A stretch of DNA of 64,000 bases from Lithospermum erythrorhizon (GCA_019722365.1 JADFUC010000140.1:1-64000); one strand, 5' to 3'. Positions 12,470 through 25,700 are shown, counted from the first letter of the stretch. Numbers and translations are program-made. The notes: generated from the sequence alone by a model not told the origin.

Positions 12470-14610
12470 GATGTTTCATAACCCCGATAAGCGAGTCATA
12501 AGCGATTATACAACACCATAGAACTTTCGACAACATGTATTAAGTCTAAATGGGCACAGCCCACCGAATAAAATTAGGAGACTCAACTTAACGACTATAA
12601 CTTCTGGTCATCCCGGCCCATCTATCTACCGTATCTCCTGCTTCTACCAACCTCTAAATGCTTGGCGTATGCTCGGTAAAATCACACAGGAATGGACCAA
12701 TCGATAAACCAACTAACTCTTATCATGGTATAAAGCCCAGCCTTGAAATACTTGCAATGAAGTGATAATAGATCTCACTGGCTGCACTTATACCAAAGTA
12801 TAAAGCCACCCGACAATGCATAGATCTATACCGAAGTATCAGGCCCGACTACCGACAATGCGCATATGAAAGTGATAATAGTCTCGGCTGCGCTTATCTC
12901 AGAAGTATAAAAGGTGACTTTAAACAAATCCTTAGCAAAAGTGATAATAGATCTCTTTGCTTATCTTAGAAGTATAAGGCCAACACGTATTGCAAAAGTA
13001 ATGGTCTGTTTGTTCATAAATATGAAGCCCAGCGCGTGATACACACGCCGAAGTGACGATAATAGATCTACAACTATGCAGAAATATAAAATGACAGTCG
13101 CATATCCTGAGGCAGCACAGTAAATGACTATAGAGGGTTATGTTCTAATACTTTCCCAAGTCACCTGAAATCCCATGCTCGATGACACACTCCCAACTGA
13201 CCAAGCTATACTCGATATCAAAAGCTACGGCTAAAACATGCTTCATAAATCAATCACAACCGCGGCAAATTGCAATCGCAAAGTGCCGACAAGGCCACGA
13301 AATACTTGATTGCGGCGAGTGCAGAGAAATACAACAGAGTGCCGGCAATTGTAAATCAAAAATGCCAGGCCATTACAGGCAGGCATAAGTTGGGGAGTTG
13401 ACTGTTACTTACCTCGAAGCAAATCTTCGACACGAAGCCTGTGCTATAATCATAACATGGCTCACGCCAGATGCGTTCATACCGGGAAGTAGACATGCCC
13501 TTCTCATTCTCGCATGTCGTACCACAGTAACATGTATATCGTTCTCACATGTCAAGCACCGATGACATGTTCACGCGTTTAAAATGATAAAATGCTTTTA
13601 GTGAGATAATTACTGCTTGGTTGCTTGATAGAGAAGCGTCATTCTAATCGATCCAGTGCCTTTCCCACGGCGTTCGGCGTCTAATGAGAAACACACGAAA
13701 TTACAATTACTACTCTGACAATTTTAATCTTTAAGAATTTCTCACTTTGACATTTATAATTAACTAATGATTCTTCATTATGTTCAAGACTATTAAAATG
13801 GCAATTTCAACTATCGACTGATCCATGCAATCGATTGTTTTAACAAATTCTGTTTCCTTCAATTTCAGGTGGCTTTAATCTGACACATAAACTAAACTAA
13901 AATAAATTATGACTGATCTAAAAGCTGGATTTCTGCAGAATCTAATAAAACTGTTCCAACATATATTCCTCAACAAATCATGTTCATCAAACAAATACAA
14001 TAAGGTCCGATAACATATTTATACTCTCAGCAAACATTTTAGAAAAAGTCAACCCAAAAATCAGCTGAAAGTCAACAATATAACATAACCCATGAATATA
14101 GGAGTTATTATCTCATGCTATAATCTTAGCGCAGATAACGGTATATTCAATAATATCTCATAAGCGAAAGTCATTAGAAAATTAAAAGTCGGCCTGGCAT
14201 TAAAATTAAATCAGACATGTTTCCAACAAAGATAACTAATTTAGAATGATTGCTGTAATGAAATTGAAATCCAAAAGTCAACTAAAAAGTCCTTTCGACC
14301 AGACTCACAAATACTCAACAAGATCGGACCTTTTACCTTGAATCGAAGAGGATGATGAGGGAGAAACTCTCCCCAGAAATTTGAGGTCCAAAACTGCGAG
14401 ATGGAAGAGAAATCGGAGAAAAGAAATTTGAGGGGAAAGTCTACAGTCATTCTGGAGGAAGAATGGAATCTCTTTGAATGGTTATGGTTAATGGGTTGGC
14501 CCAATAGTTTATGTGTGAGAAATCCGATCGTTTTAATTGATCGATCTTACTCATTTTAACTTATCTGGTAAACACCGAACATCGATATTCTGCACTCAGA
14601 ATTATATTAC
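12470..14610 (-). repeat. Gypsy LTR related to element 1, left end approximate
   Basis: The TATAC/GTATA minisatellite (12719-13100), the AAGTTGGGGAGTT word near 13387, the GTGAGATAATTACT word near 13600, paired AAAGTCAAC motifs (14043-14076) and the GAATCGAAGAGGATGATGAGGG purine block near 14340 follow the same order as in the element 1 LTRs. The right end is placed at ATTATATTAC because the next bases, CACCCAACTA, look like the complement of a polypurine tract. The left end has no clear TGTAACGACC and is a guess. Confidence 0.6.
12719..13100. repeat. TATAC...GTATA minisatellite, third copy
   Basis: Units read TTATACCAAAGTATAAAGCC and variants, alternating with AAGTGATAATAGATCTC words. This second word, repeated at least five times here, is much more regular than in the element 1 LTRs. 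Confidence 0.7.
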
Positions 14611-16230
14611 CACCCAACTAATATAATTTCTATCCAACTTTAAGTCTCAAATGCCGGGTGTCGCATCAATAGCCAGATTAGATTTGTATTTTTATTATTA
14701 ACGAGAATTTTTGATTTCTCTGAAATACTCCACCCGAGCAACTGGTATACTAATGCAAATAATAAAATGCAGTTGTTTCAAATCTTATAATTCCATAGAG
14801 GATTCCTGATATGTGGGATAAAGTCTAAAATATTTTAACAACATTAGTATCTATTACTTCAACAACATCAAAATTTTTGCTCACAGTCTTTTCAATGGGA
14901 TCTTTATATGTCATCACCAGTGGACAACAATGTAATATAAACACTCCTCATATACTTCAGTGTCATGATCTTGAATGCAGTGGATAAAATCTATGATCAA
15001 TTTATCCTGCTTTGTTTGTTCGCTCAATTTTGCTTTAGTTAACACTTACCTGCTCCATCAATATTATCTTAGTTCATCTTAGGACAACATATTTTAATGA
15101 TTTATAGAAAGTCATCCAACTATTTCAATGGCTCGAACTTAACTAGAATTGCATCATCAATTTAGATTTGAATGATCAATGATGTAGTTTTCTCTGTACA
15201 GTTTTTATGCACGTATGTGATGGTCAAATTATATTTCTTTCAATCGGGTTCTAATTTACTGAATTTCCTCCACTTATCCTGATGTAAATAATTTGTTTCA
15301 TCAGCTAAATCTTTTGTTTCATTCGATTAAAATTAAACATTATATATTGGATCTTGTTTTTGGAAAGAATAGGTTCTATCAATGTTAGAACTTTGAAAAT
15401 GATGTCTTATGTATTTCTACAAAGGTTAACCTATTTCATGTTCCTGAATCTATAATGATATGTCGACTAGTTTCTTCTTAAAATATTTCTCCCTCGGACT
15501 CCAAATAAATCATTATGATTTCATTTCACTTAAAATATTTATTTATTCACTTTAACTAAGTCTTTTCTTTAACTAAACGATCCAGGAATTTTCATAGATT
15601 TCATGATTTCTTCAACAACTTAAGCAACTAAGAAACTTCATGATAACCAAACTATAATTTCATTTTTGACATTGATCATGAAACTCATCAACCATCCCAC
15701 TAAATTATTCTCTTCCTCTAAATATGTTATATAGTTACAATATATAATTAATAATTCTTAGAGTTTTCTCTTCTTACATATTTGGCAAAAGTCGATGATG
15801 TTGCCAGTGCCTTAAAATTGCCAAGCGACTCAAAAATAAAGCTTTCTTTTCAATGTCATTAACATCTTTGTAAATAAAATATAATCTTCTAAATTTGCTT
15901 CCTATTAAATTCTTTATTTTTTTCTTTCAAAATCAACATTTCGTGTCCATATTGAAAATGTGTAACTTCAGTGTCTACGTCGTGTTCCTTAATGGAACCA
16001 TGATTTTTGTGTTATGATCATTAAGTATAAAATAATATATAAATCATGACATTTTCTATTAAAATTCATGTTTATAAATTTCAGTATTTCTCAAATTATT
16101 TATCTTCTACAACTTCGAGTTTGCTTATTGACATGATTTTCAAATATTTAATCTCCTCATGATATTCGCGCCTGACGATTTATTCAAATTTTTTTTTTCT
16201 TTGAACAACTTCATAACTGATTGATACCTC
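14611..16230. other. Probable eroded retroelement interior, no legible gene
   Basis: It begins with a polypurine-tract-like complement after the LTR at 12470-14610, so it may be the 3' end of that element's interior. I find no gag, RT or integrase motif on either strand. The stretch is strongly AT-rich. Confidence 0.3.
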
Positions 16231-16239
16231 GTTAAGCTT

Positions 16240-17330
16240 GATTGCATTTTGAGCCTCCTCTTTTGCCTTTCTGTGACTTAGGGATTATGAGCCTGGCAAT
16301 CCCTTTGTAGGGAGTTGAACCTAAATCAATTGTAGAGGTGAGGTGGCATAGCACCAACCCAAAATTTGTCAACCAGGGGTTAAAACTAAGATAGAGATGG
16401 CATGTGAGTGGTCCACAGACACTGAAACAGGTTTTTAGGAGCAGGTTCCGCTTGTGTCGAGATTCGATCATGGACCTCCTCGGCGATGTCCTTTGTTTGT
16501 GCCATTGTGTAGAACCCCTAAATAAAACTGAATAAGTTAGTTTTATAGGGCGGTCCACATGATGCGACGTACAGAAGCAGAATGATTTTTAAGGGAGCCG
16601 TTCAACACATATCGATATTGATCCTTAGACCTCTCTATTGATATATATTTGTAAAAGATGAGGTAAACTTTTTATAGCATTGGTCCCTTGTGATGCATTG
16701 AAGGATGCAGGAAGCAACGGTTCGCTTGTGCAGAATTAAGATCCTTACATTGATGTCGGCTATTTGCTCATGTAGCATGACGTTGGATAAAACTAGACTG
16801 GGGTAAAAATTTTATGGCGGTCCCACCGTGTCTGATACCTAGAAATCCCGAAGGATTTTTTAAGGAGGCAACGGTTAGTTTATGTCGAGATTGATCAGAT
16901 CTCTGCAAATGTAAGCACATTCTAAGAGGCAACAATCTGAACAGATCAGCATGATCACGACCATGCAACCCCCAAAGGACTTTTATTGAGACCTAGTTAC
17001 GCTTGTGCGAGATTCGATCGACCTCACGTTCATTAGTCCTCCTTGTTGTGCCATTTCATGGCAATAGCCTGCGTGGACAGGAATACAGGTAAAGCTTTTT
17101 TGTGCGACTTGTCCCTTTCAGTCCGGCGTACCTAGAAACTCAGTTTTAAAGTGCAGACCCGCTTTGTGCCGAGATTGTTCGATCCCATGAACCCTTCGGC
17201 GATGTCACTATTTGTGCCATTGTAGGAAACAACCACAGACAATTAAGAGGATAGAAAGCTTTTTATAGTGGCGAATTTTTGTGATGCAGGCCATCACCTA
17301 AATCCTATGAATTTTAGGTGAGCCCTTCAG
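16240..17330. repeat. Decayed satellite, unit about 150 bp, roughly seven units
   Basis: The anchor word GCTTGTG-CGAGATT-GATC recurs at about 16448, 16723, 16874 (variant), 16999 and 17160, with a weaker copy near 16600, giving steps of about 125-160 bp. Each anchor is followed by a GGCGATGTC...TTTGTGCCATTGT word and then by CTTTTTATAG-GG-GGTCC and CCTAGAAA-TC words. The units are diverged and have no long open frame of their own. Confidence 0.7.
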
Positions 17331-18600
17331 CTGACGCTTCTTGTTTATACAAGGCAATGAATTTAATTAATGATTCAAAACTACATTGAGCTTGTTCATT
17401 AATTTATGTATATGTTAACTATTATGAATCCGGATGTTAAATATTTAGGATTAAAATTTTTAGAGATGAAAATCATGAAACACAGTCCTGTTGTCAGATT
17501 GTTTCAAGGTGTCTATGTATATAGTGATAGTTTATTTATTAATTGGCTTTGTTTATCTTGGAGTAAAATCCTTCTTCTCATATCTGTATTTGGAATATTT
17601 AAACTATCTCGGATCATACAAATCATGAATCATCATCATTGTTGTTCATGGTTATATCCTTAAAAGCATCACCTCTTATTTGGATTCACCATTCTAGTAC
17701 AACAGGTTCAAGTTCAAGTCTTATAGTTTGTCAACTATTTGACTTGGGTGAAAGTTTTATAAGATCTTGAATTTGACTATTATGGAACAATTTCATATCA
17801 CATCTAATGTGACGTTCTTGATGTTGATTGGTTGACTATACATTTTAGTGGTTAGTTAATAAATCTATGTTATTCGATAAATTAATTCATATAGTAGCAT
17901 CTTTCTTTAACATTTAAAGAATATTTAAATGTTCGTTTAATGACTTCTCTTCCACATGACATCCATCAAATATATCATATTACATCGTGCATGAATACAA
18001 AATCAATATTCATTTCGCATCTGTGGATAAATGGACATGTTGCGTGTCAATAATATTCATCAAATGAAATAAAGCTATTTAATTTGTCAAAGTGTAAAAG
18101 ATCACTAGTAATCCCAATTCTAGTGTTTATTTGATATTTATATTAATACAGGTGTCGTAATATCTAATATTAACAAATGTCAAATTAATATGCTTATATT
18201 AAAATGTATTAATATATGAAATATGTATTAAATATCTAATATGTATCTAATTAATATCTTATATTAAAATAACTAGTATTTTCTAAATAGTATTTTACAT
18301 ATGATTAATTTCTAAATTAATATTACTAATTTGACTCTAATTATCTGTAATCTAGTTTAAATTAGTTGAATAATTTGAAATATTATAATTAAACCTGTCC
18401 TTGATTAAGTTTGAAATAATTAATTCATTAGTTTGATTAATTTAAATAATTGAATTCCAATCTAATCTTAGTAGAACTAATTTTAATGTGGTTAAAATAA
18501 AATTGACTAAAATAATTTTCAACATGAAATTAAATGATACAATTTAATTGATTTCTAATAAATCGATTAGCAAATCCATCAAATAATTGAGGCAGATCAA
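17331..18600. other. AT-rich stretch, no recognisable gene
   Basis: The sequence is very AT-rich, especially 18100-18560, where AATATTAAT and TTAATT words repeat. One plus-strand frame (17406-17663, 85 codons) is hydrophobic and cysteine-containing but resembles nothing I know. Treated as non-coding. Confidence 0.3.
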
Positions 18601-19060
18601 AATCACAAACCCGATTGGCCGTTAATTAATTGAATTGGACCGATCGATCAAATGGCTAGTGGACACGTTCGCTTGACACAGGAAGAGCGATCTCGGCGAC
18701 TGGCAAACCATCGGATGGCGGCCCGGCCGGCCCGTGGTAACGATAGCCCAACCGTGAGACAACGGGCCAGGCGCGGCGTTGGACGGGCGTCAAAGCATTT
18801 GGATACCCCGCGGAGACACGCCCAAACCGTACTCCTTGCGTCGTAAGGCGCGTGGGTAGCGTGGATGACCGTCATCGGTGACGTGCTTAGCACAGCGTGT
18901 CGGCCGGTTCGGATAAAAATCCGGTTGAGTTCTTTTGAATTGAATTCGGTCGACGAGTTTGACGAGTCAACTCGTGCAGTCCAGCGAGTTGACTAGTTTG
19001 ACCGAGTCAACTCGGTTGAGCACACAGTGACCATATGTTGTGGCATCAGGCTCACGTCCT
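18601..19060. other. GC-rich block in AT-rich surroundings with repeated GAGTCAACTCG
   Basis: Composition changes abruptly near 18640 and returns to AT-rich near 19080. Both strands are open over 18648-18893, which is expected from GC content alone, so I do not call a gene. At 18955-19020 the words GACGAGTCAACTCG, CGAGTTGACTAG and CCGAGTCAACTCGG follow one another, each containing a TTGAC core. Confidence 0.45.
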
Positions 19061-20800
19061 TACTTCATTCTGGAGATTGAGAGCGAATCGATAGTTCTTC
19101 ATTTCAATTAATAAACTAATATAAAAATTAATTTGAAAAATTCCGAAAAAATTCTCAAAAATTAGAAATATTATTTTAGAATTTTCCACATTAATAAATT
19201 CGATAATAATATTTAATTATGTATTTATCTAGCTCTTTAGAAGACATATTAAACTCTGGAAATTAAACATGCAATCGGTTCATAATTCAGCCAAAATTGC
19301 AATCAAGTAACTGAGCTGCGAGGCCGCTATTGGTGTTTTATATTCATATCCCAGCAGGTCCCATGTCCCGGATGCGAATCCCAGATGTTGAATTACAACA
19401 ATGATGCTAATTACAAGTGTGTACCTTTCTTTTGGAATAATATCTGTGATGAAAATGGATGAACTTCGTATCTAGAAATAGAGGTATAAATTATCATTAA
19501 TTGAACTGACATATAAGTGGTTTTTCTTGGGCAGTTAAGATGGAGAAAACTATTTCTTCTAACTAAGGGAGGGTGGCGGTGTGGGGAAGAGGGAGAGAAT
19601 TACCAGCTTGAAAAGTTGAAGAATTGTGAGTAAGTTTGTACCAAAGTGGCGCATTTATGAACCTCGAATGTCGCTCTTTTAGGCTTTTTATGGAGAGTTA
19701 GACAAAACTTTTCCCTCGCTTTCTATGTGTTTAATTAGAGCTAAAACAAGTGGAGAAGAGTTAATTTAAATACAAAACAACATTCGCCCAAATAAAGAGC
19801 CGCAATAAATATTGGGCAGAATATTATAGAATTATCTTTTGAAGAAGATTTCGAATCCATCCCGATCACTTTGGTCATTATGATCTTTATTTCCAACAAT
19901 TTGGAAATTAAGTAAAATCGCTTATATAGTTGAATTTAAAAGCTCAGAATGTTTCGCCGTGTTTGTGTGTGACCTCTTTAGGACGGATCGACAATAGCGA
20001 TATATTAGATAATATTAACCGTTATCATCTTAATATATAGATTATGAAACATTAAATGCTTAATGATCTGGTGAAATTATAAATATTAATTGTCAGTGAT
20101 TAATATATATTCAACACTCTTCAAGTGGTTGATCGATCTAAATTGTTCAAACATTTATGAATCGATTATCTCATATTTCAACAACTGTTTGTGCCGTTGT
20201 TGGCAGCCTTAGATAAAAACTAAGATAGGATAAAACACTTGTAAGATAGGGTGTTAAAAACTTTTTATAGGGATTGAGTGCCGTCGCGAGTACGACCTAC
20301 ATCATCAAAAAGCGCCAGTGTTTTGGGAAATGCGTTCGAACTGGCACCAAATTAACGATCTAAGTGTGTAGGGAGACTCGGTGTGTGTATATAACGACTC
20401 GAGACATTCAGCGTTCGGGGTAATTGTCCGAAGGGATTGTTGGGCTTTGGCTGTTATACCTGTAACAAATAGTGTTTGTTTGGGTGTGAAATGACTTTTT
20501 CTCGCCTGCATTCTTGAGAGTATAGTAGTTAGGAAGTTTCATTAAAGGCAATTATCGTTAAATTATTACGGTGTGTGTATAGTGTTGCCCTGAATAGTAC
20601 AGATCAGACAATATAAAACGCAAAGGCCACCCCACAATAAATCTAAATTCACCTCAAATTCAACAAACCCATTTTTATTCCTACAAAAGGAAATAAAAGG
20701 AGAAAAATTGATAATCATCATCAACATGCCTTATGTTTCTCATATGTTTCGCCAATCTAATAAGGTCAATTTTCTTATTATATCTTATTCACCGGGATCT
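19061..20800. other. Intergenic region upstream of the E2 gene
   Basis: No gene is recognised. Bases 20210-20280 (ACTAAGATAGGATAAAAC... then ACTTTTTATAGGG) recall words in the 16240-17330 satellite and could be a stray monomer. The last 600 bp or so presumably hold the E2 promoter and 5' UTR, but no TATA box could be chosen with confidence. Confidence 0.3.
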
Positions 20801-20814
20801 ATTTCAATTATTCT

Positions 20815-21092
20815 CATTTTATACCTTAAATAAAAGATTGTCAAACATGAACCCCAATGCTTCCAACTCAATTATTTTTCGAATAGCTTGTATAATATTT
20901 GGTGGAAATATATCAAAATGTATTATGTTGAATTTACTTTGCTATTAATATGATAATTTTGATTTAAATCGAAGTTGTGTGTGTCAATTGAGAATGCCAA
21001 GTTTGATCATTTTAGATTTCAAATCAGTGTAATTTGATAATTTTGACGATTGATAGTTAAAATTGACAATGTTCTCGGGACGGAGGGAGTAT
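20815..21092. mobile_element. Stowaway-like MITE, right end clear, left end eroded
   Basis: The bases at 21066-21092 read ACAATGTTCTCGGGACGGAGGGAGTA, ending in the ACGGAGGGAGTA terminus of plant Stowaway/mariner-type MITEs, with TA at the edge. The matching left end is not clear. GATTGTCAAAC near 20837 may be its inner part. The terminus lies about 140 bp upstream of the proposed E2 start codon. Confidence 0.5.
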
Positions 21093-21230
21093 TATTTTTT
21101 GGACTCCAGAAGTTTACTTATTATCATTTCCTGCTGAATCGAAACTTGAATTGTTTAATGATGTATATAATTTTGGTAGGTAGGATTTGATAGCATTGCC
21201 GTAGTGTAAGTTAGGAATTTAATAATTGAA

Positions 21231-22795
21231 ATGATTACGCGGATTATGTATAATTAGGTGCAAGTAAATTATTTCTTAAGGTTACCTGAAGCATTGTTGT
21301 TGATAAATGTTTGTTGGTTACAGCTGAGAAATACTTCGAGTTTGATCCGGAAGGATCAGGCAGTTTTGCTTCGCTGGTTTTCAAGTAGTTCAAGACCATC
21401 TGTTGATAATGGAAATGGTAAGTTTGTAACAAATTCTATTGGTATTGTTCCGGCTATAATGTGTTTACATGTTGGATCCGCTTCCCTTACCCAGTTGGTC
21501 GAGTAGTTTAACTATTTCGGGTGGGCTCATTTTCTCTCTGAAATCGTGTCATGTTTTCTTATGATTGCCATGGCCGTTGGACTTCTGATATAACTGATTT
21601 TAATGTAGCTTCAAGTTAGTAAGACCTTTTCTTTTCTTTTACTGTATTAAAAAATCCCTCGTCCCCTTACATGGTGAGAATCGAACCCAGGACCTCTAAG
21701 TCTTTGGAAGCTCCTAATCTCTAGGCCAATTCGATCTTCTCTTGAAGTTAGTAAGACTTTGGTTGAAACTTAGAACATAAGTTGTCATGATTTCATATCT
21801 CCAACTATGAGTATAATCTATTTTAGAGTTATCCACAAAGTAAGCTTCTTGCATATAAAATTCAGTCCCTAAGTGATTAATCGCCATTTAAATGTGTGCT
21901 GACTCAAAGATGGTTTTTGGGAAGTTATTTTTCCAAGCTTTAATGACCGAACATACACTTGTTTAATTAATAAATTATGTTCATATTGTTATTTATAATA
22001 TGCTACATGGGCATTTGTGTGATTTAGAGCACTTACTTGCACATTGTACAGTTAAATAGGCCAATCATCATAGGTGATAAATTTTCAATACATACTTTTT
22101 AATTACTTCAAATTGCTTAGAATCAACTATTATCTAACCCTCCCTCCTTCCCATATTCTAATGGGTGTTGTTCCTTCTTGAGAAATCCCAAATTAGGTTC
22201 CCATTTTGACTAAATGTTAGGAGGAAAGAGGAGGGAAGCTAACTTGTCAAATATATTTTTATTTTTATTGAAATATCTGCGAAGCCAACTAAGCCTTAGA
22301 AATTGGGAAGAAGAGAATATTAACATTTACAACATTATGAGCCATTCTATATGTTTTCTGCCTTAGTAGATTGACTATCTTCTCCAATCAATCATCCCTC
22401 CTGGACAGATTTGTTGAAGTTTCACAAGCATGGATCTATTGCTGGCGGTGGAACTGGTGTTTCTATGAATTTTGCTGGAAACTTTACTATCTCACGAGGC
22501 TTTAGCAACTGTTGCAGTGTAGGTAGTCCTACCACGGTACACAACTAAGTATAAGATTTCTGACCTCATTAAGGAAACTGATGTGAATCATATAGGTCTC
22601 AACATCGGGAGTACCAAAGAAGCTGGATGCCCCTGTTGCTGGCTTGGCACTCAACCAATTGATCTCTTGGTTTGTTTATGAATACAAAGCAAATATTTTT
22701 TCTTATGTTAACTGACTTAAAATATATCCTTACATGAGGTTGTTATGTTCCCAGTTCACATAGGCAACCAATGAGATGTTTCTCAGCAAATTCAG
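21231..22795 (+). other. E2 exons 1-5: mitochondrial transit peptide region
   Basis: Exon 1 begins ATGATTACGCGGATTATG, giving an Arg-containing start like the usual E2 N terminus, but runs into TAG just before the donor GTGCAAG. Exon 2 encodes [12 protein letters not shown] and RWFSSSSRP, basic and serine-rich with no acidic residue for most of its length, as expected for mitochondrial import. Exon 4 contains SGVPKK and exon 5 [11 protein letters not shown]. Exons 2-5 join in frame: phase 1 into exon 3, 0 into exon 4, 2 into exon 5 and 1 into exon 6. Start-codon choice rests on similarity of spacing only and is moderately sure. Confidence 0.75.
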
Positions 22796-25700
22796 GTTAG
22801 CTCTATGCTACTTTTCATGTGGGTCATATTTTGGGTTTATGGTCCATTCAAATAAATGAGATACACACATCAATTTGATTTGTAACATATTCATATAATG
22901 ATAGTATTTTTGGTTCATAGGCTAAAATCAATATATAAATGACCTTTTCATGAACATTTTGGAGTTATTTTTTTCTTAAAAACTTTGGCCCTTCTCATTG
23001 CAAGGACTCGAACCCTTGACTTCGTCATTGCACGTAATATCTTGAGGCCAATAGGCTAACCCTAGTGTGTAAATTTTAGAGTCATTATATGCCTTGTATT
23101 TCAAATTTTTTAAGACATGTTTGTTCATTTGTTCTGCATTTACTCCCTTTTTTTTTTGTTTTTCTTCAGACCTTCCTCCTCATCAAGAAATTGGAATGCC
23201 TTCCCTTTCACCGACAATGACAGAGGTATTTTAGTGCAAATTTTCTTATTTCTTATGTTTGACATACTTGCTGATTATATTTTTAAATGCAGGGCAATAT
23301 TGCTAGGTGGTTGAAGAAAGAAGGTGACAAAGTTGCCCCTGGTGAAGTACTTTGTGAAGTGGAGACGGTATGCTCCTTTCTGTTAATCTCATTCCCATTA
23401 TGATATTTGTCTAGTGAATGAGGTTGGTTTCTGTTACATGCTTTTCTCATCACTGTGATATTATGTTCTTTGTTTGGTTTCATATTTGTAGGATAAGGCG
23501 ACAGTGGAGATGGAGTGTATGGAGGAAGGATATATAGCAAAGATCTTACACGGGGATGGGTCAAACAGTATCAAAGTTGGTGAGGTAACGAAATTAATGA
23601 ATATCATAGTTATAGCTACTTATCCTGAATATTGTTCTAAGATATCTTTATTTATGCATTTCCAAGTGTTAATTATATGTTAGTTCATCGTTCAACTTTG
23701 AAGAAGTGTAATCATGTGTTGTTATCCAAACGTCAATAGGAGCAAAACTCTAATGCATCTAGCGTTCAGCATTTCCTGACTGTGCTCCAGCCTACTCTTT
23801 CTATTTAAACTTATCTTTCAATCATATATTAATTCTTCTTTTTTCTAATGAATATTAAACCAACTATTTTATGAGCAGATTAGGAGACGAACAAAAACAT
23901 TGTACCAACGCATGATAACTAAGATTACTACATGATCTAATTACAAAATTGATAATTGTTACCATTTATTCTCTTTTCTTCGCATAAGAAAACAATACAA
24001 ACAACATATAACATGCCCCAGTGCCTCTAAGAGGCTCTTGACTAAGCAGGATTGGGGGGAGGGGGGGTGATAGTATGCATCCTTGCCCTGTTTTCATAGT
24101 GACCCAACATGAAGTGTTAAGACTATCTACAACTTCACAATAGATACGTAGTGTAGGCAGTGTAATAAGACATTTTTAATTATTCCATTATATCCGGAGC
24201 CAGAGGATATGAAATCTTTGACTCCATAGGAAATGGAAAGACGCATAAGAAAACAATAATGTGTTTTTTTTAAATAAAAGAAAATATAATTGCAGTGGCC
24301 AGTAGTAGACTTGAATTATTATACTGGACACCGCAATAGTCTTTTGGCATCATAGCTTTTCTAGGTCATTACTTCTTCCTTGTCAAGCATCTTCATTTTT
24401 GCAAATATTGCTATACTCTTGAGTATTTCATCTAGTCCTAAAATTGCAACCTTTCGAATCCAATGCAGTCTCTTTTATGTGAGAGGCTGTAGCCTTGGTA
24501 AGAAGAGAGCCACATCCTATCTTAGGACTCTAGAAATTAATGCCCCTACTCTTGAATATTTACATTCATTATCAAGTTATAACATTGAAATGAACGTTTC
24601 TACTCTTGAATAGTTTTACATACTGTGCCAAGTTATAATATTGAAATGAAGATGGGCACTCTATACATATTGTTCAAATATAAATCACTACTAGCTATTA
24701 TCCAAAGGCTTTGCATTGAAGCTCTGAAACATTTATTCACAAGATTCCAGGGTAAATGCTTATTGTTGGTGATTGGCATTCGTTTGAGGCTTTTCCTTTG
24801 GGTTGTCTGAATCTAACTCTGGTACATCATAGGTGATTGCCATTACTGTCGAAGAGGAGGAGGATATTGCAAAGTTCAAGGATTTTACACCATCAGCATC
24901 AGATGCTGCATCCAAAGCTGCACCTACGGAACCCTCTTCTCCTACTCCACCTAAAGAGACTGTACAAGAATCTTTCAGTTCACCAGAGCCAGCAGTCTCC
25001 AAACCTAGCGCTACACCTGCATCAGAAAGCCGAATTTTTGCCAGTCCTGTTGCTCGGAAACTTGCAGAAGATCACAATGTAATCATTTATCTGCTTCTCT
25101 CTTCTGTTATTTTTTCAAATAAGTTCTATAATTATTGCCATTTGAAATTTGATTTTGTTTCAACTTTGCTGAATGGTACACTTCTATCCTGAACACAGGT
25201 ACCTCTTTCAAGTATCAAAGGAACAGGGCCTGATGGACGCATTGTGAAGGTCGATGTTGAAGAGTTCCTTGGTATGCACTTAGAAGAGGAATTTTTTTTT
25301 TTTATGTTTTTCTTTTTCTTGATTCTTGCTGTGTTTTTGCTACATATGCATTCTTAAGAGGAGTGGAAAAATAATGTATTTGCTTTTGTCTGCATTTACC
25401 TCTCCTGTATCTTTCTTGGAAAGAATAGATGTTGTAAATCTTATTGTTTCTAGTTTATTTAGTTGGTTACATGAAATTTTCCAGCATCTGGCTCTACTTT
25501 CCTTTCATTACTTTTCTATGCACTGTAGCTTCTCATTCTAAAGAAGCCCCAGCAGCTGCTCGCAAGGTTGACACTGCAACAGCTGAAGGTGTAGATTATG
25601 TGGACATTCCTCATTCACAGATCAGAAAGGTAATCTTATATACTCACTTATCTGGCACTTGAGAAATAAGCAGATCAATGCTGCCTTCCTCTTCATTCTT

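Noticed and set aside
18648..18893. Overlapping open frames on both strands in the GC-rich block
   Set aside because: High GC lowers stop-codon frequency on both strands. Neither translation shows a domain; both are Arg/Ala/Pro-rich as composition predicts.
21675..21740. Functional tRNA gene on the minus strand
   Set aside because: Pol III boxes are present but no cloverleaf with paired acceptor stem; the T-rich edge and 13-bp direct repeats show a SINE instead.
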